DNA from: CAYQDR01 sp964416315
GTDB lineage: Bacteria > Methylomirabilota > Methylomirabilia > Rokubacteriales > DASRDR01
Direction of reading: 5' to 3'
Length of the DNA: 55,020 bases
Assembly (NCBI GenBank): GCA_964416315.1
Contig: CAYQDR010000016.1
Location: forward strand, 1-55,020
Position numbers and translations under genes: made by a program. Below, piece after piece: positions 24,225 through 34,100 of this stretch (position 1 is its first letter; each line of letters starts with the position of its first letter). The notes beneath the pieces were generated by a model. That model was not told the origin of the DNA and searched no databases. It worked only from the letters and a program-made list of their open reading frames with translations.

Positions 24225-26003
24225 GTGGGACCGCCCCGCGAGGCTCGGCGGGCGCCGGCCCCGCCTCTGCTGGCTCACGAGGTTGTCCGCGAGGTGCCCC
24301 GGTCCTGGACCGCCTCCATCCCGGGCGACGGGCTGCTCGTCAGCGGTCTGGGCGTGGTCGTGGGCTACCTCATCCTGCCACCGTTGGCCGTTCTGTTTTA
24401 CGGGAGCGCCACGGACACGCCGCCGGCGCTGACGCCGCACTTCACGTTCGAGACTCTCCGACGCGCCTACGGACGATGGACCATCTATCCTGCGTTGCTG
24501 AACTCCATCGCGTACGCCGCGATCACCGCCACCCTGGTGCTCATCGTCGGCGGGTTTCTCGCCTGGGTGGTTGAACGGACGGACTCGGTCGTGCGCCGGA
24601 TGACTGATCTCTTTGCGTTGGCGCCGGTCCTGATGCCCGCCATCCTTCTCATCAGTGGCTGGATCCTTCTCATCGGGCCTCGAAGCGGCCTCGTCAACCT
24701 CATGGCTCGCGACTACCTCGGGGTGAGAGAGCCCATCCTGAACCTGTACTCGTTCGCGGGGATGGTCTGGGTCGGCATGCTGCAGGAGCTTCCGCTGGCG
24801 TTCCTGTGGCTCTGGCCTGCCTTCCGGTCGATGAACCCCGAGCTCGAGGAGGCGGGGCTCGCATCCGGCGCCGGGATGCTGACGGTGCTGCGCCGCATTA
24901 CGCTGCCCATCCTCCGTCCCACGATTCTTGGGGCCTGGATCATCTTTTTCATCTACTCGCTCGGGGCGCTATCCGTCCCGCTCCTGATCGGCCTGCCGGC
25001 GAAGATCTTCCTCTATTCGACCGAGATCTATCTCGCGTATCGCCGGGTTCCAACGGACCTGAACCTTGCAAGCGCCTACAGCCTCCTATTCCTCGCGGTC
25101 ACGAGCGTCAGCATCTACTTCTACCACCGCGCTACCGCCGATGCGGCTCGCTTCGTCACCGTTACGGGACGCGGCTACAGACCGCGACTCATCCGACTCG
25201 GGCGGTGGCAGATCCTCGTGACGGGCCTGGCCATTGTCATCCTGCTCTTCGTCGCAGGCCTGCCGCTCTTCGTCCTGGTCTGGAACGCGTTCATGCCGTA
25301 CCCCCAGGCGCCATCCTGGCGCAGTCTCCGGCTCGTGACGACCGGCAATTTTGCGGCCGCGCTCAACTACGGTCCGGCCCAGCGGGCAGTGATCAACAGC
25401 CTGGGGCTCGGACTCGCCGCTGGCCTGGCCGCGGCGATTCTCGGGGCACTGCTCGGTTGGTGCAGGCTTCGGCTGAAGTCGTATCGCCGCACGGTCGCGC
25501 TCGTCGATCAGCTGGCGACCGCGCCCATCGCCATGCCAGGCATGATCTTCGGCGTTGGGCTGATGTGGCTCTACCTCGTCCTGCCGGTGCCGGTGTACGG
25601 GACGCATCTCATCCTGGTACTCGCGTACGTGGCGATCCACCTCCCGTTCGCCGTGCGCATCTGCGGCTCCGGGCTTGCCCAGCTCCATCCGGAACTCGAG
25701 GAGGCTGGCCGTGTCGCCGGGGCGACCCGGTTCACCACCATGCGGCGGATCGTGCTGCGACTCGCAGCCCCGGCCTTCGCGGCGTCGGTGCTGTACGTCG
25801 CCCTCCGGTCCTTCCGGGAGTATGCCGCCTCGATCTTCCTGGCAGCCCCGGGCACAGAGGTTTTCGCAGTCCTGGTGCTCGACATGTGGGAGGGCGGAAA
25901 CTCGAACATCCTTTCGGCGTACGTCACAATGGTCATGCTGCTCCTGGGCCTCGCCGTCGTGCTCTCCTACTGGGTCGGACGGCGCGCGGGCATCCAGCTC
26001 TAG
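24225..26003 (+). CDS. ABC transporter permease, fused double-domain (FbpB-like)
   Basis: 592 residues with about twelve hydrophobic segments; two permease halves in one chain. Each half has its own EAA loop: LEEAGLASGAGMLTVLRRIT then LPIL in the first, and LEEAGRVAGATRFTTMRRIV then LRLAAP in the second. This is the layout of Fe(III)/thiamine-type permeases and means a single chain forms the whole channel. GTG start 4 bp after the FAH stop. Confidence 0.9.
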   Translation: MGPPREARRAPAPPLLAHEVVREVPRSWTASIPGDGLLVSGLGVVVGYLILPPLAVLFYGSATDTPPALTPHFTFETLRRAYGRWTIYPALLNSIAYAAITATLVLIVGGFLAWVVERTDSVVRRMTDLFALAPVLMPAILLISGWILLIGPRSGLVNLMARDYLGVREPILNLYSFAGMVWVGMLQELPLAFLWLWPAFRSMNPELEEAGLASGAGMLTVLRRITLPILRPTILGAWIIFFIYSLGALSVPLLIGLPAKIFLYSTEIYLAYRRVPTDLNLASAYSLLFLAVTSVSIYFYHRATADAARFVTVTGRGYRPRLIRLGRWQILVTGLAIVILLFVAGLPLFVLVWNAFMPYPQAPSWRSLRLVTTGNFAAALNYGPAQRAVINSLGLGLAAGLAAAILGALLGWCRLRLKSYRRTVALVDQLATAPIAMPGMIFGVGLMWLYLVLPVPVYGTHLILVLAYVAIHLPFAVRICGSGLAQLHPELEEAGRVAGATRFTTMRRIVLRLAAPAFAASVLYVALRSFREYAASIFLAAPGTEVFAVLVLDMWEGGNSNILSAYVTMVMLLLGLAVVLSYWVGRRAGIQL

Positions 26004-26063
26004 AGGGCTTGTCCTCCGGGCAGCGGGCAGTCAACGCGCTCGAGGGCTCCGAGGGCAGGGGTC

Positions 26064-27155
26064 GTGATCAAGTTGACGGGTGTCATCAAGCGTTTCGAGG
26101 CTGAGCGGGAGTGGGTCGCCGCCGTCGACGACCTCACGCTCGCGGTCGAGGCCGAGAGCTTCTTCACGTTGCTGGGCCCGAGCGGTTGCGGCAAGAGTAC
26201 GCTGCTGCGATGTGTAGCCGGCCTGGAGACGCCCGATTCCGGAGAGATCGAGATCGGAGGCAGGATCGTCTTTTCCTCCCGCTCAGGCGTCAACGTCCCG
26301 CCTAACAAGCGGCGCATCGGGATGGTCTTCCAATCCTACGCCATCTGGCCCCACATGACCGTGTTCGAAAACGTGGCCTTCCCGCTGGAGGTCCAGGGCC
26401 TGACCGAGGTGCGCGAGCGCACCGCCAAGGCCCTGGCGATGGTCGAGCTGCAGCAGCTCGGCGGGCGCTACGCGTCGCGGCTCAGCGGGGGACAGCAGCA
26501 GCGCGTCGCGTTCGCCCGCGCGATCGTCGCGGAACCGGATGTCCTGCTTCTGGACGAGCCGCTCAGCAACCTGGACGCCGCGCTTCGACAGCAGATGGCC
26601 GTGGAGCTGCGCAAGCTCCACGAGCGGCTCCGGATCACCACCCTCTACGTCACGCACGATCAGGCGGAAGCCCTTGCTCTGTCGGATCAGATCGCCTTGA
26701 TCTCTCGTGGCCGCATCGTCGAGGTCGGCTCGCCCGAGGAGCTGTACAGCCGGCCGAGGATCCTCTTCACCGCGCAGTTTCTCGGTGGCGCGAACATCCT
26801 CACGGGGACGGCTTCGCGGGCGGAAGGTGAAGCGGGCGGCACGACCGTGGCGACTGCATTTGGCACCCTGTGGTCGGCCAACATCGCGTCCGGCCCGGTG
26901 ACGGTATTCATCCGTCCGGAGGACATCCACGTGCTGGCCGACGAGCTTGGCGCCGATGACCGCGAGGGGAAGAACGTCTTTGCGTGCATCGTGCTGAGCG
27001 ACCGATTCATCGGCGACAGCCGTCAACTCGAGCTGTTGGTGGCCGGCGGCTCAGGGACAGTCCTCCGCTGTAAGGTCCGGGGTCGGCTCCAGGTCAAGCA
27101 GGGAGCGACCGTCCGGGTCCGCGTCGATCCGGGTGACGTCACGGTCCTGGAGTGA
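26064..27155 (+). CDS. ABC transporter ATP-binding protein (PotA/FbpC-like)
   Basis: 363 residues. Walker A LGPSGCGKSTLLRC, Q-loop MVFQSYAIWPHMTV (the AIWPHMTV form is typical of Fe/polyamine/thiamine importers), signature LSGGQQQRVAFARA, Walker B LLLDEPLSNLDAALR, switch His VTHDQAEALALSD. After residue 240 comes a regulatory TOBE domain with VFIRPEDIHVL. Start GTG at 26064. Last gene of the plus-strand run; the next gene is convergent, 55 bp away, without a recognisable terminator. Confidence 0.92.
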   Translation: MIKLTGVIKRFEAEREWVAAVDDLTLAVEAESFFTLLGPSGCGKSTLLRCVAGLETPDSGEIEIGGRIVFSSRSGVNVPPNKRRIGMVFQSYAIWPHMTVFENVAFPLEVQGLTEVRERTAKALAMVELQQLGGRYASRLSGGQQQRVAFARAIVAEPDVLLLDEPLSNLDAALRQQMAVELRKLHERLRITTLYVTHDQAEALALSDQIALISRGRIVEVGSPEELYSRPRILFTAQFLGGANILTGTASRAEGEAGGTTVATAFGTLWSANIASGPVTVFIRPEDIHVLADELGADDREGKNVFACIVLSDRFIGDSRQLELLVAGGSGTVLRCKVRGRLQVKQGATVRVRVDPGDVTVLE

Positions 27156-27210
27156 GGCCGTCCGCTTGAACTGGAGCCGCTTCCTCTGGCGCCGGCGTCA
27201 TGGAGAGCAG

Positions 27211-28224
27211 CTACCATCTCCACGGGCTGTCCTTGGGCTGTTCATCGACGATCTTGTTGCGCAGCATCCCGATGCTCTCGACTTCGGACTCCAACATGTC
27301 GCCGCCCTTCAGGAACCATGACGGTGGATCCGCCGTTCGCTCGATTCCCGCGCGCCCGGGCGTCCCTGTCGTGATGACATCGCCTGGCTCGAGCGTCATC
27401 TGCGACACATAGGCCAGGAGCTCGGGGATCGCCTGAATCATGTCGGCCGTGGTTCCGTTCTGTCGTACCTCGCCGTTGACGCGGGTACGAATGGCCAGAT
27501 GCATCGGATCGGCGACCTCGTCCTTCGTCACCAGCCACGGCCCCATGGGCGCAAAGGTATCGAACATCGTCGCCAGGAACTGGGCCTCCTCTCTGCGCTC
27601 GACGCGCAGGATATCCCGCGCCGAGATGTCGTTCACCACGATGTATCCGGCGACCACGTCGTAGGCCTTCGACTCCGGCACATTCTTGCATCGCTGCCCG
27701 ATTACGACTGCCACCTGAGTCCCGTAATCGAGCTCCCGCGTCGCGGCGGGCTTGACGATGTCCCGCATGGGCCCGATGATGGCGGATGTCGCCTTGATCG
27801 ATGCAGAAGGCACCCTGTTTGGGGTTGCCGTTGCGGATTCCGACAAGCCGTTCCGGTAGTTCTGGCCGACGACGACCAGCTTGCCTGGTCGCACAGGGGC
27901 ATGGATCCAACACTCCGCGAGGGGGGTGAATAGAGGCCCGCCGTCGCTGTCCCTGGTCGTTGCGTCGTGGCGGGCAAGCTGGCGCAGCCAGTCAGCGGTG
28001 GCGAGCACGGCCTCCCGGGCCGCGCTCCCGATCTGGAGCAATTGCCCGAGATGCGGCGGCACGCGCAGACCGGCGATCTCGGGCCCTTGCGCATCGCCCT
28101 GCTCCTCGATCAGGTACCGGGCGTACCCCGCTCGCAGGTCGCCGACCAGATCCCCGTCCAGCAGCACGCCCAATCGCGCCCGATTGGTTGACTCAGTCAC
28201 CCGGTTGAACCGCATGATTCTCAT
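27211..28224 (-). CDS. FAH family protein lacking the usual metal ligands
   Basis: 337-residue paralogue of the protein at 23207, on the opposite strand. The FAH fold is clear (KLVVVGQNYRNGLSE, VNDISARDILRVERR, FDTFAPMGPWLV, GDVITTGTPGRAG). However the segment that normally reads DYExE is LDYGTQVAVVIG, so both metal-binding Glu residues are replaced by Gly and Gln. It is either non-hydrolytic or uses other ligands. ATG 28224 is preceded by GGAGG at ten bases; an ATG at 28215 is also possible. Confidence 0.83.
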   Translation of the reverse strand: MRIMRFNRVTESTNRARLGVLLDGDLVGDLRAGYARYLIEEQGDAQGPEIAGLRVPPHLGQLLQIGSAAREAVLATADWLRQLARHDATTRDSDGGPLFTPLAECWIHAPVRPGKLVVVGQNYRNGLSESATATPNRVPSASIKATSAIIGPMRDIVKPAATRELDYGTQVAVVIGQRCKNVPESKAYDVVAGYIVVNDISARDILRVERREEAQFLATMFDTFAPMGPWLVTKDEVADPMHLAIRTRVNGEVRQNGTTADMIQAIPELLAYVSQMTLEPGDVITTGTPGRAGIERTADPPSWFLKGGDMLESEVESIGMLRNKIVDEQPKDSPWRW

Positions 28225-28664
28225 GAAGCCACATCCTCCTCCGCCTCGGACATCATCCCTTCCAGTTCGCTGACCGGATCTGGTCCCGCGCCCGGGACCC
28301 ACCGGCTGACAGAGCACGGCGTCCTCGAGCCGCACGGTTCAGCCTACAGTGACATTATGCATCCGCACGTCACATGCCCGGAATCTCGAGGGTGTGTGAA
28401 TCAGCGATGCGACTCCCTGAGCAGAGAGTCTGTCCCGCCACGATGATGACCAGGAGGGCCCGGTACTCGAAGGCGCGGTAGCGGGCCGACTGCCTGCGGG
28501 GCGCCGCGGTCGCGGGAGCCTCCCCAGGAGGAGCCTCTCCCGGAGGTGTCCCTCCCGGGGAGGGGTCTCGTGGATCGGGTCCAGGCGCTCGCGCTTGAAA
28601 TCAGCCCATCATCCGACTGCCCCCCTGCCTGGGTCAGTCCCGCTGAGGGGGACCCGAGGCGTGG
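28225..28664. other. 440-bp gap without a gene
   Basis: I see no intact gene. On the minus strand near 28375-28480 a short coding-like stretch reads YRAFEYRALLVIIVAGQTL, probably another gene remnant. Around 28515-28565 there are repeated CTCCC/GGGAG blocks able to fold into hairpins. The promoter of the minus-strand FAH gene should lie near 28240-28300 but I find no convincing boxes. Confidence 0.3.
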
Positions 28665-28877
28665 TCAGATCTCCAAGTCCACCGAGATCGCCGCGCGCCG
28701 AACGTGGAAGAGCCCAGGTGATAACCGGTCAAAATAGCCGGCTCGTTCGATCTCCTCGACGTTGCGGCCGATCATGTCCTTGGTCACGCCGTCGAGTTCC
28801 GCGGACCGCGAATTGAGATGCAGGATGACGCCGGTTCCGCTGGTGACCATCAGTCCGTCCTCGGAGGCCTCGACCAT
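28665..28877 (-). pseudogene. PAS-domain fragment of a signalling protein
   Basis: Seventy codons read MVEASEDGLMVTSGTGVILH, then LNSRSAELDGVTKDMIGRNV and later GYFDRLSPGLFHVRRAAISV. This is the PAS domain found at the front of sigma54-dependent (NtrC-like) activators, with the S-x-DG-x-x-V-T-x-G-x-G start and the RN-V-x-E-x-x-x-x-G-YF end. The AAA+ and DNA-binding parts are absent. A small stand-alone PAS protein cannot be excluded, but the truncation and setting suggest a remnant. Confidence 0.55.
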
Positions 28878-29024
28878 GGCCTCGAGCGGCTCGGCGTCTC
28901 GGGCAGCCCTGGCGGAAGACCTCCCCGCCGGTGCCGAGGCGGCCTGTCGATTTCAGTCCCGTCGGTTTTTCGTGGAACTAAACAGCGTGTAACCCGTGAC
29001 TGGGTCTGGCGAAAACGTGGTCGT

Positions 29025-29058
29025 GACTCAATCTCGGGTTCGAATCCCGTTAGAGACA
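29025..29058 (+). pseudogene. tRNA 3'-end fragment
   Basis: A tRNA T-arm and acceptor 3' strand: TCGGG-TTCGAAT-CCCGT (29034-29050) followed by TAGAGAC and a discriminator A, then CC. No matching 5' half (acceptor GTCTCTA, D-arm) is found upstream, so it is a fragment. An 8-bp inverted repeat, GTGACTGG at 28996 and CCAGTCAC at 29062, brackets it. The rest of 28878-29307 shows no gene. Confidence 0.5.
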
Positions 29059-29307
29059 CCTCCAGTCACGATCCGTGGCGACAATCCCGCGCTCCAATGC
29101 GGCGATCGAGAGCATCCCGTCATGATATGCAGCGTGACCACGCGTGCCCGACGTCGACGGAGAAGTGCGACCGCGAGTGCCACCGGCGTGGATCCCTCAG
29201 AACCGACAGCCCTCCGGGCCGTTTGGCCTCCTGACGCCGCAACGCGACCGAAGCAGCCGCCTGATCTGAAGGTCGAGCTCGAGTGCGGCCTCAAATCCGG
29301 CACCGGC

Positions 29308-29655
29308 TCAAGCGTAGAAGAGCTGGTCGGGAAAGTTCTCGGTGGGGAGACGAGCGAGGAGCCGTCCGATTCGCCGCGCGAGCTCCAGAGGAAGGCGCCG
29401 TCGGGCGACAATGATGCCCGAGTGGTGACGACCCGTTTCAAGCCAGCGGTCGTGCAGACGCTCGAAATCGACGCGGTTGTGGGTCAGGAGGACGCTGCCC
29501 GCGTCCGCGGCAAACGCAAGTTGTTCCTCGTCTGATCGCCCCAGCTGCCCGGAGTCCCGGGCGGTCGTGACCGTGAAACCGCGGGCGCGCAGCATCGCCG
29601 CGAGCACGACGGAGACGTCTTCGTCGCAGTGAAGTGGTGGGGGGCGGTTAGGCAT
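29308..29655 (-). CDS. DUF5615 PIN-like toxin
   Basis: 115 residues. Mut7-C/PIN-like RNase family: N-terminal acidic pair in LHCDEDVSVVLAAML, then DSGQLGRSDEEQLAFAADAG and LLTHNRVDFERLH, with the Asp residues expected at the metal-binding site. In this family it is usually the toxin half of a pair with a DUF433 antitoxin, which overlaps it here by 8 nt upstream. Target RNA unknown. Confidence 0.85.
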   Translation of the reverse strand: MPNRPPPLHCDEDVSVVLAAMLRARGFTVTTARDSGQLGRSDEEQLAFAADAGSVLLTHNRVDFERLHDRWLETGRHHSGIIVARRRLPLELARRIGRLLARLPTENFPDQLFYA

Positions 29656-29932
29656 CCGGACGCGTGAGCGGGTGCACGACGTCGTCCGGGACCTGGTTCT
29701 GCTCGATGTACCGCTCGATCTCCGCCTGATGGTCGGCGTAGTAGCTCAGCGCGTCGAAAACCTGAGCCAGGGTCAGGTGAGGGAGATGGCCCACGATCTC
29801 CTCGGGGGCCACGCCGAGGCGCCAGAGCTCGACGACGGCCCGAACCGGGGTCCGCGTGCCGACGACGATCGGTTCCCCGCCGAGGATGGCGTCGTCGCGG
29901 ACAATGTACCGATGCTCCGTTCCCAGGGTCAT
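29648..29932 (-). CDS. DUF433 antitoxin
   Basis: 94 residues with the DUF433 pattern: IVRDDAILGGEPIVVGTRTP then VRAVVELWRLGVAPEEIVGH and LPHLTLAQVFDALSYYADH, a winged-helix-like DNA-binding unit. It is placed first in the operon, before the overlapping toxin gene, as expected for type II antitoxins that repress their own promoter. ATG 29932 follows AAGGGGG; a longer frame upstream lacks support. Confidence 0.87.
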   Translation of the reverse strand: MTLGTEHRYIVRDDAILGGEPIVVGTRTPVRAVVELWRLGVAPEEIVGHLPHLTLAQVFDALSYYADHQAEIERYIEQNQVPDDVVHPLTRPDA

Positions 29933-30163
29933 CGCTCGGTCCCCCTTGGATTCGGGTGGCCTCACGGCAGCCACCTATGCCCGTCTAGTTTCTCATGCTC
30001 TTTGGGTTGCTGGCCAGCCACCCGCGTAGGGGGCACTGCGGCTGGCGTTCCTTCTGCTTCGGAGGGGACCAATGTTCGCCACCCGCAATATCGGAATCGA
30101 CACGCGCGCGTCGCACTTCGGCTCCGTCTGGGATACGGCCTGTGAGAGGCCAGCGTCCCCGGC

Positions 30164-30340
30164 CGCATCCCTCACGGTTTCCGCCGCTCCGCTGTCCGGA
30201 ATCTCGAGCGCGCTGGCGTCTCGCTCTCGGTCGCGATGAAGATCAGCGGCCACGAGACCGAGTCGGTCTACCGCCGGTACGCGATCGTGAGCGACGCCGA
30301 CCTCTCCCGGACGCTTACCGGCGTCTCACGGGCATACTGA
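30164..30340 (+). pseudogene. Tyrosine recombinase C-terminal fragment
   Basis: Fifty-eight codons ending at the TGA at 30338: RIPHGFRRSAVRNLERAGVS, VAMKISGHETESVYRRYAIV, then SDADLSRTL. These are the last catalytic boxes of a phage-type integrase (H-x-x-R as HGFRR, GH, and nucleophile Tyr in SVYRRY). The N-terminal three quarters are missing. It ends about 65 bp before the half-tRNA array, the position an integrase gene takes next to its attachment site. The 230 bp before it (29933-30163) hold nothing else clear. Confidence 0.8.
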
Positions 30341-30404
30341 CAGGCATACAGACCGGGTCCCCAGTTGACGGGTCCCGCGTAAGTCTCCAGAATGACGAGC
30401 GGGA

Positions 30405-30602
30405 CGGCCTTAGCTCAGCCCGGTGGAGCTCATGCCTTCTTGCGCAACGGGCGATGACGTGGAACTCGTTGTAAGATCAGGTGACGCGTTAGCTCAGGCC
30501 GGAGCGCTCCTGCCTTTCTTGCGCAGCGGCCGACGACGTGGAACTCATTGTAAGATAAGGTGAGGCGTTAGCTCAGCCCGGTAGAGCTCCTGCCTTTTAA
30601 GC
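30405..30602 (+). repeat. Tandem 79-bp repeats of tRNA-Lys 5' half
   Basis: Three units, marked by TTAGCTCAG at 30410, 30489 and 30568, spaced exactly 79 bp. Units A and B are diverged half-tRNAs followed by about 45 bp of shared sequence (GACGTGGAACTC at similar places). Unit C begins at 30562 and its 41 nt are identical to nt 1-41 of the tRNA-Lys at 37356, ending after TTTTAAGC. None has the tRNA 3' half. Confidence 0.85.
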
Positions 30603-31187
30603 TGGCCGGCCCAGCATCCCACTGCATCTAAGCACGTACCAGAACGCGCCTTTTCACCTCTCTGAGTTTCTCCCGATATCCCAGAACATGCCGGGAGCTA
30701 CCCCGAAAACCGTCAGCGTGGCGTCAGCGGAGGGAGGGCGCCCCCTGCTGGCGAGCAACCGAACGCGAGGGCATCACGGTCCGCGCCAACCCCGCGCTCG
30801 CCCCGGCTTCCGACACGCCGCGTGACCTGGGGGAAGTGCAATATCACGCGTCGTCCTTTGCGCTGGATCTCTTGACCTGTGCTCGCGCGGGGGACGCCGC
30901 CGCGCGGTGGGCGCCGTGTCGAGCCCCACGCAGTGCGGCGGTGGCCGGCAGCGGCGGGGCTGCGCGCCAGGCCGCCGCTGCCAGTAAGGCAATGAGGGGG
31001 CAACCCGGAGCACTTCGCCCGTGAAGCCGTCAACCATCTGGGCATGATTCGCCTCCTGCGAGGGCTTGGCTGGCGATGTGCTCGCCGGACTCTCCGGGCC
31101 TGCTCCGCCGCCGTCATCCCACTCCTTGACCCCTCCCGCTCCCCCGGGCTAGGCTGTGGGCGCACTCCCCGATTGGAGGCCCCCGGC
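30603..31187. other. 585-bp gap; possible promoter for the cyclase gene
   Basis: No gene recognised. Near the right end, TTGACC (31126-31131), 18 bp and TAGGCT (31150-31155) form a plausible promoter for the cyclase gene starting at 31188. Small open frames here show no family resemblance. Confidence 0.4.
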
Positions 31188-34100
31188 GTGCAGTGTCCCC
31201 GGTGCCAGCACGACAACTCCCCTCGTGCGAAGTTCTGCGAGGAGTGCGCGGCCTCACTCGCGCGAACCTGCCCGAACTGCGGCGGCCAGGCGTCGCCCTC
31301 GGCCAAGTTCTGCCCGGAGTGCGCCCACCCGCTGACCGGCGCCGTTCCTAGCCAGCCCCGCTTTGCCTCGCCTGAGGCGTATACGCCTCGCCACCTCGCC
31401 GAGAAGATCCTCACCTCCAAGAGCGCGCTGGAGGGCGAGCGCAAACAGGTGACGGTCCTCTTCGCCGATCTGAAGGGCTCGATGGAGCTGCTGGCCGGCC
31501 GCGACCCCGAGGAGGCGCGCAAGCTGCTCGACCCGGTGCTCGAACGGATGATGGAGGCCGTCCACCGCTACGAGGGGACCGTGAACCAGGTCATGGGCGA
31601 CGGGATCATGGCGATCTTCGGCGCGCCGATCGGGCATGAGGATCATGCGGTCCGCGCCTGCTATGCGGCGCTGAGAATGCAGCGGCGGGTCAACCTCTAC
31701 GCGGACGAGATCCAGCGCGGAGGTGGCACGCCCGTGCAGATTCGCGTGGGGCTCAATTCGGGCGAGGTGGTCGTGCGCGCCATCGGCAGCGACCTGCACA
31801 TGGACTACACCGCCGTCGGGCAGACGACGCATCTCGCCGCCCGGATGGAGCAGATGGCGAAGCCCGGGTCCGCGCTGGTCAGCGGCGACACCCTGAAGCT
31901 GGCCGAAGGGTACGTCCGGGTCAGACCGCTCGGGGCGGTCACCGTGAAGGGGCTCGAGACCCTGACGCAAGTCTACGAGCTGACCGGGATCGTGCCGGCA
32001 CGGTCCCGGTTCCAGGCCAGCGCCGCGCGCGGCCTGACCCGCTTTGTCGGGCGCGAGGGGGAGCTGCAGCAGCTCACCCAGGCGCTCGAGCGCGCCGCCG
32101 CGGGACACGGGCAAGCCGTCGCCGTCGTGGGCGAGGCCGGCGTGGGGAAATCGCGGCTGGTCTGGGAGTTCACGCGGTCGCACCACACCCACGGCTGGCT
32201 GGTGCTCGAAAGCGGCTCGGTTTCCTACGGGAGGGCCACGCCGTACCTGCCGGTCATCGAGTTGCTGAAGGCGCATCTGCGGGTGCAGGAGCGCGACGGC
32301 CCGCGGGAGATTCGCGAACGCGTGGCCGGCAAGCTCCTGACCCTGGACCGCGCGCTGGAGCCGCTGCTGACGCCGCTGCTAGCGCTGCTGGATGTCCCCG
32401 TCGAGGAGGCGGGGTGGGACGCCCTCGACCCGCCGCAACGCCGGCAGCGGACCTTGGAGGCGGTCAAACGCCTGCTGCTCCGGGAGAGCCAGGTCCAGCC
32501 GCTGCTCGTGATCTTCGAGGACCTCCACTGGATCGATTCCGAGACCCAGGCGCTCCTTGACGGCCTGATCGAGAGCCTCCCGACCGCGCGCGTCCTGCTC
32601 CTCGTCAACTACCGGCCCGAGTACGAGCACGCCTGGGGCCGCAAGACCTACTACCTCCAGCTCCGGATCGACCCGTTGCCGCCCGAAAGCGCCGAAGCGC
32701 TGCTCAACGCCCTGCTGGGTGAGGACCGGACCCTCGAGCCGCTCAAGCGGGTGTTGATCGAGCGGACCGAGGGGAATCCCTTCTTTCTCGAAGAAAGCGT
32801 GCAGACCCTCGTGGAGACCACGGTGCTCGTCGGGGAGCGGGGTGCGCTCCGCCTCGCGAAGACCCTCCCCGGCGTGCCCGTGCCGGCGACCGTGCAAACG
32901 GTCCTGGCCGCGCGGATCGACCGCCTGCCGCCCGAGGAGAAGACCCTCCTCCAGACCGCGTGCATGATCGGCAAGGATGTTCCCTTCACGCTGCTTGAGG
33001 CGATCGCTGAGATGCCAGAGGTGGACCTCCGGCGCGGTCTCGCCCATCTCCAGGCCGCGGAGTTCCTGTACGAGACGGAGGTCTTCCCAGACTCCGAGTA
33101 CACGTTCAAGCATGCCCTCACCCATGAGGTCGCCTACGGAAGCGTGCTCCAGGACCGCCGGCGCGCACTCCACGCCAGGATCGTGGAGGCCATCGAGGCC
33201 CTCTGCCCTGAGCGCCTGACCGAGCAGGTCGAGCGACTAGCCCAGCACGCCTTTCGGGCGGAACTGTGGCGCAAGGCCGTGACGTATTTCCACCAGGCCG
33301 GTGCCAAGGCGGCCTCGCGTTCGGCTTACCGTGAGGCGGTGACGTGCTTCGAGCAGGCACTGATCGCGCTCCGGCATCTCCCGGAAACCCGCGAAACCAT
33401 CGAACAAGACATCGACCTGAGGTGCGAGCTTCGCAATGTGCTCTTCCCCCTTGGAGACCATGAGAGGATCTTCAAGCATCTGAGCACAGCCGAGGCGCTC
33501 GCCTCAGCGCTGGATGACCAGCCCCGTCTGGGGAGAATCCTCGGCTATCTGAGCACGCACTTTGTGGCTCTCGCCGAGCATGTCCGGGCGATGCATGTTT
33601 GTGAGCGCGCTCTGGCAATCGCCATGGCCCACGGGGATGCCGCTCAGGAAATCCAAGCAAGGTTTCGTCTGGCCTTGGTCCACCACATGCTGGGCGACTA
33701 TTCCAAGGCGATCGATCTGGGTAGGAAGGTCGTGGAGTCCGTGGCCCACGATCCACTCGGAGTCCGTTCCGGCTATCTGCTCACCTCTGTGATCTCGCGC
33801 TTTTGGCTGGGCTGGAGCCTGGCTGAGCGTGGCGAGTTCGCCGAGGCGATCACTCTGGCGGAGGAAGCCGGCCGGCTAGCCCAGGGACCCGCATCCTATA
33901 CTCAGGCGGTCGCGTGCTTGGCGCCCGGCCTTGTCCGTGTTCACAAGGGAGACCTCCATAGAGCCATCCCGCCGCTCGAGCGTGGCCTTCAGGTGAGCCA
34001 GGTCGCCCAGGTCGCATTGTTCTTGCCCCTGACGACCTCATGCCTGGGCTTGGTCTACGCCCTGTCCGGCCGGATGGCCGAGGGACTGCCTCTGCTGGAG

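Noticed and set aside
27200..28335. Plus-strand frames opposite the minus-strand FAH gene
   Set aside because: They are mirror frames of a well-supported gene and match no family.
30405..30602. Three tandem tRNA genes or a CRISPR-like array at 30.4 kb
   Set aside because: No unit has a 3' half, so none folds as a tRNA; three 79-bp units with diverged repeats and no spacers of even size do not fit CRISPR.
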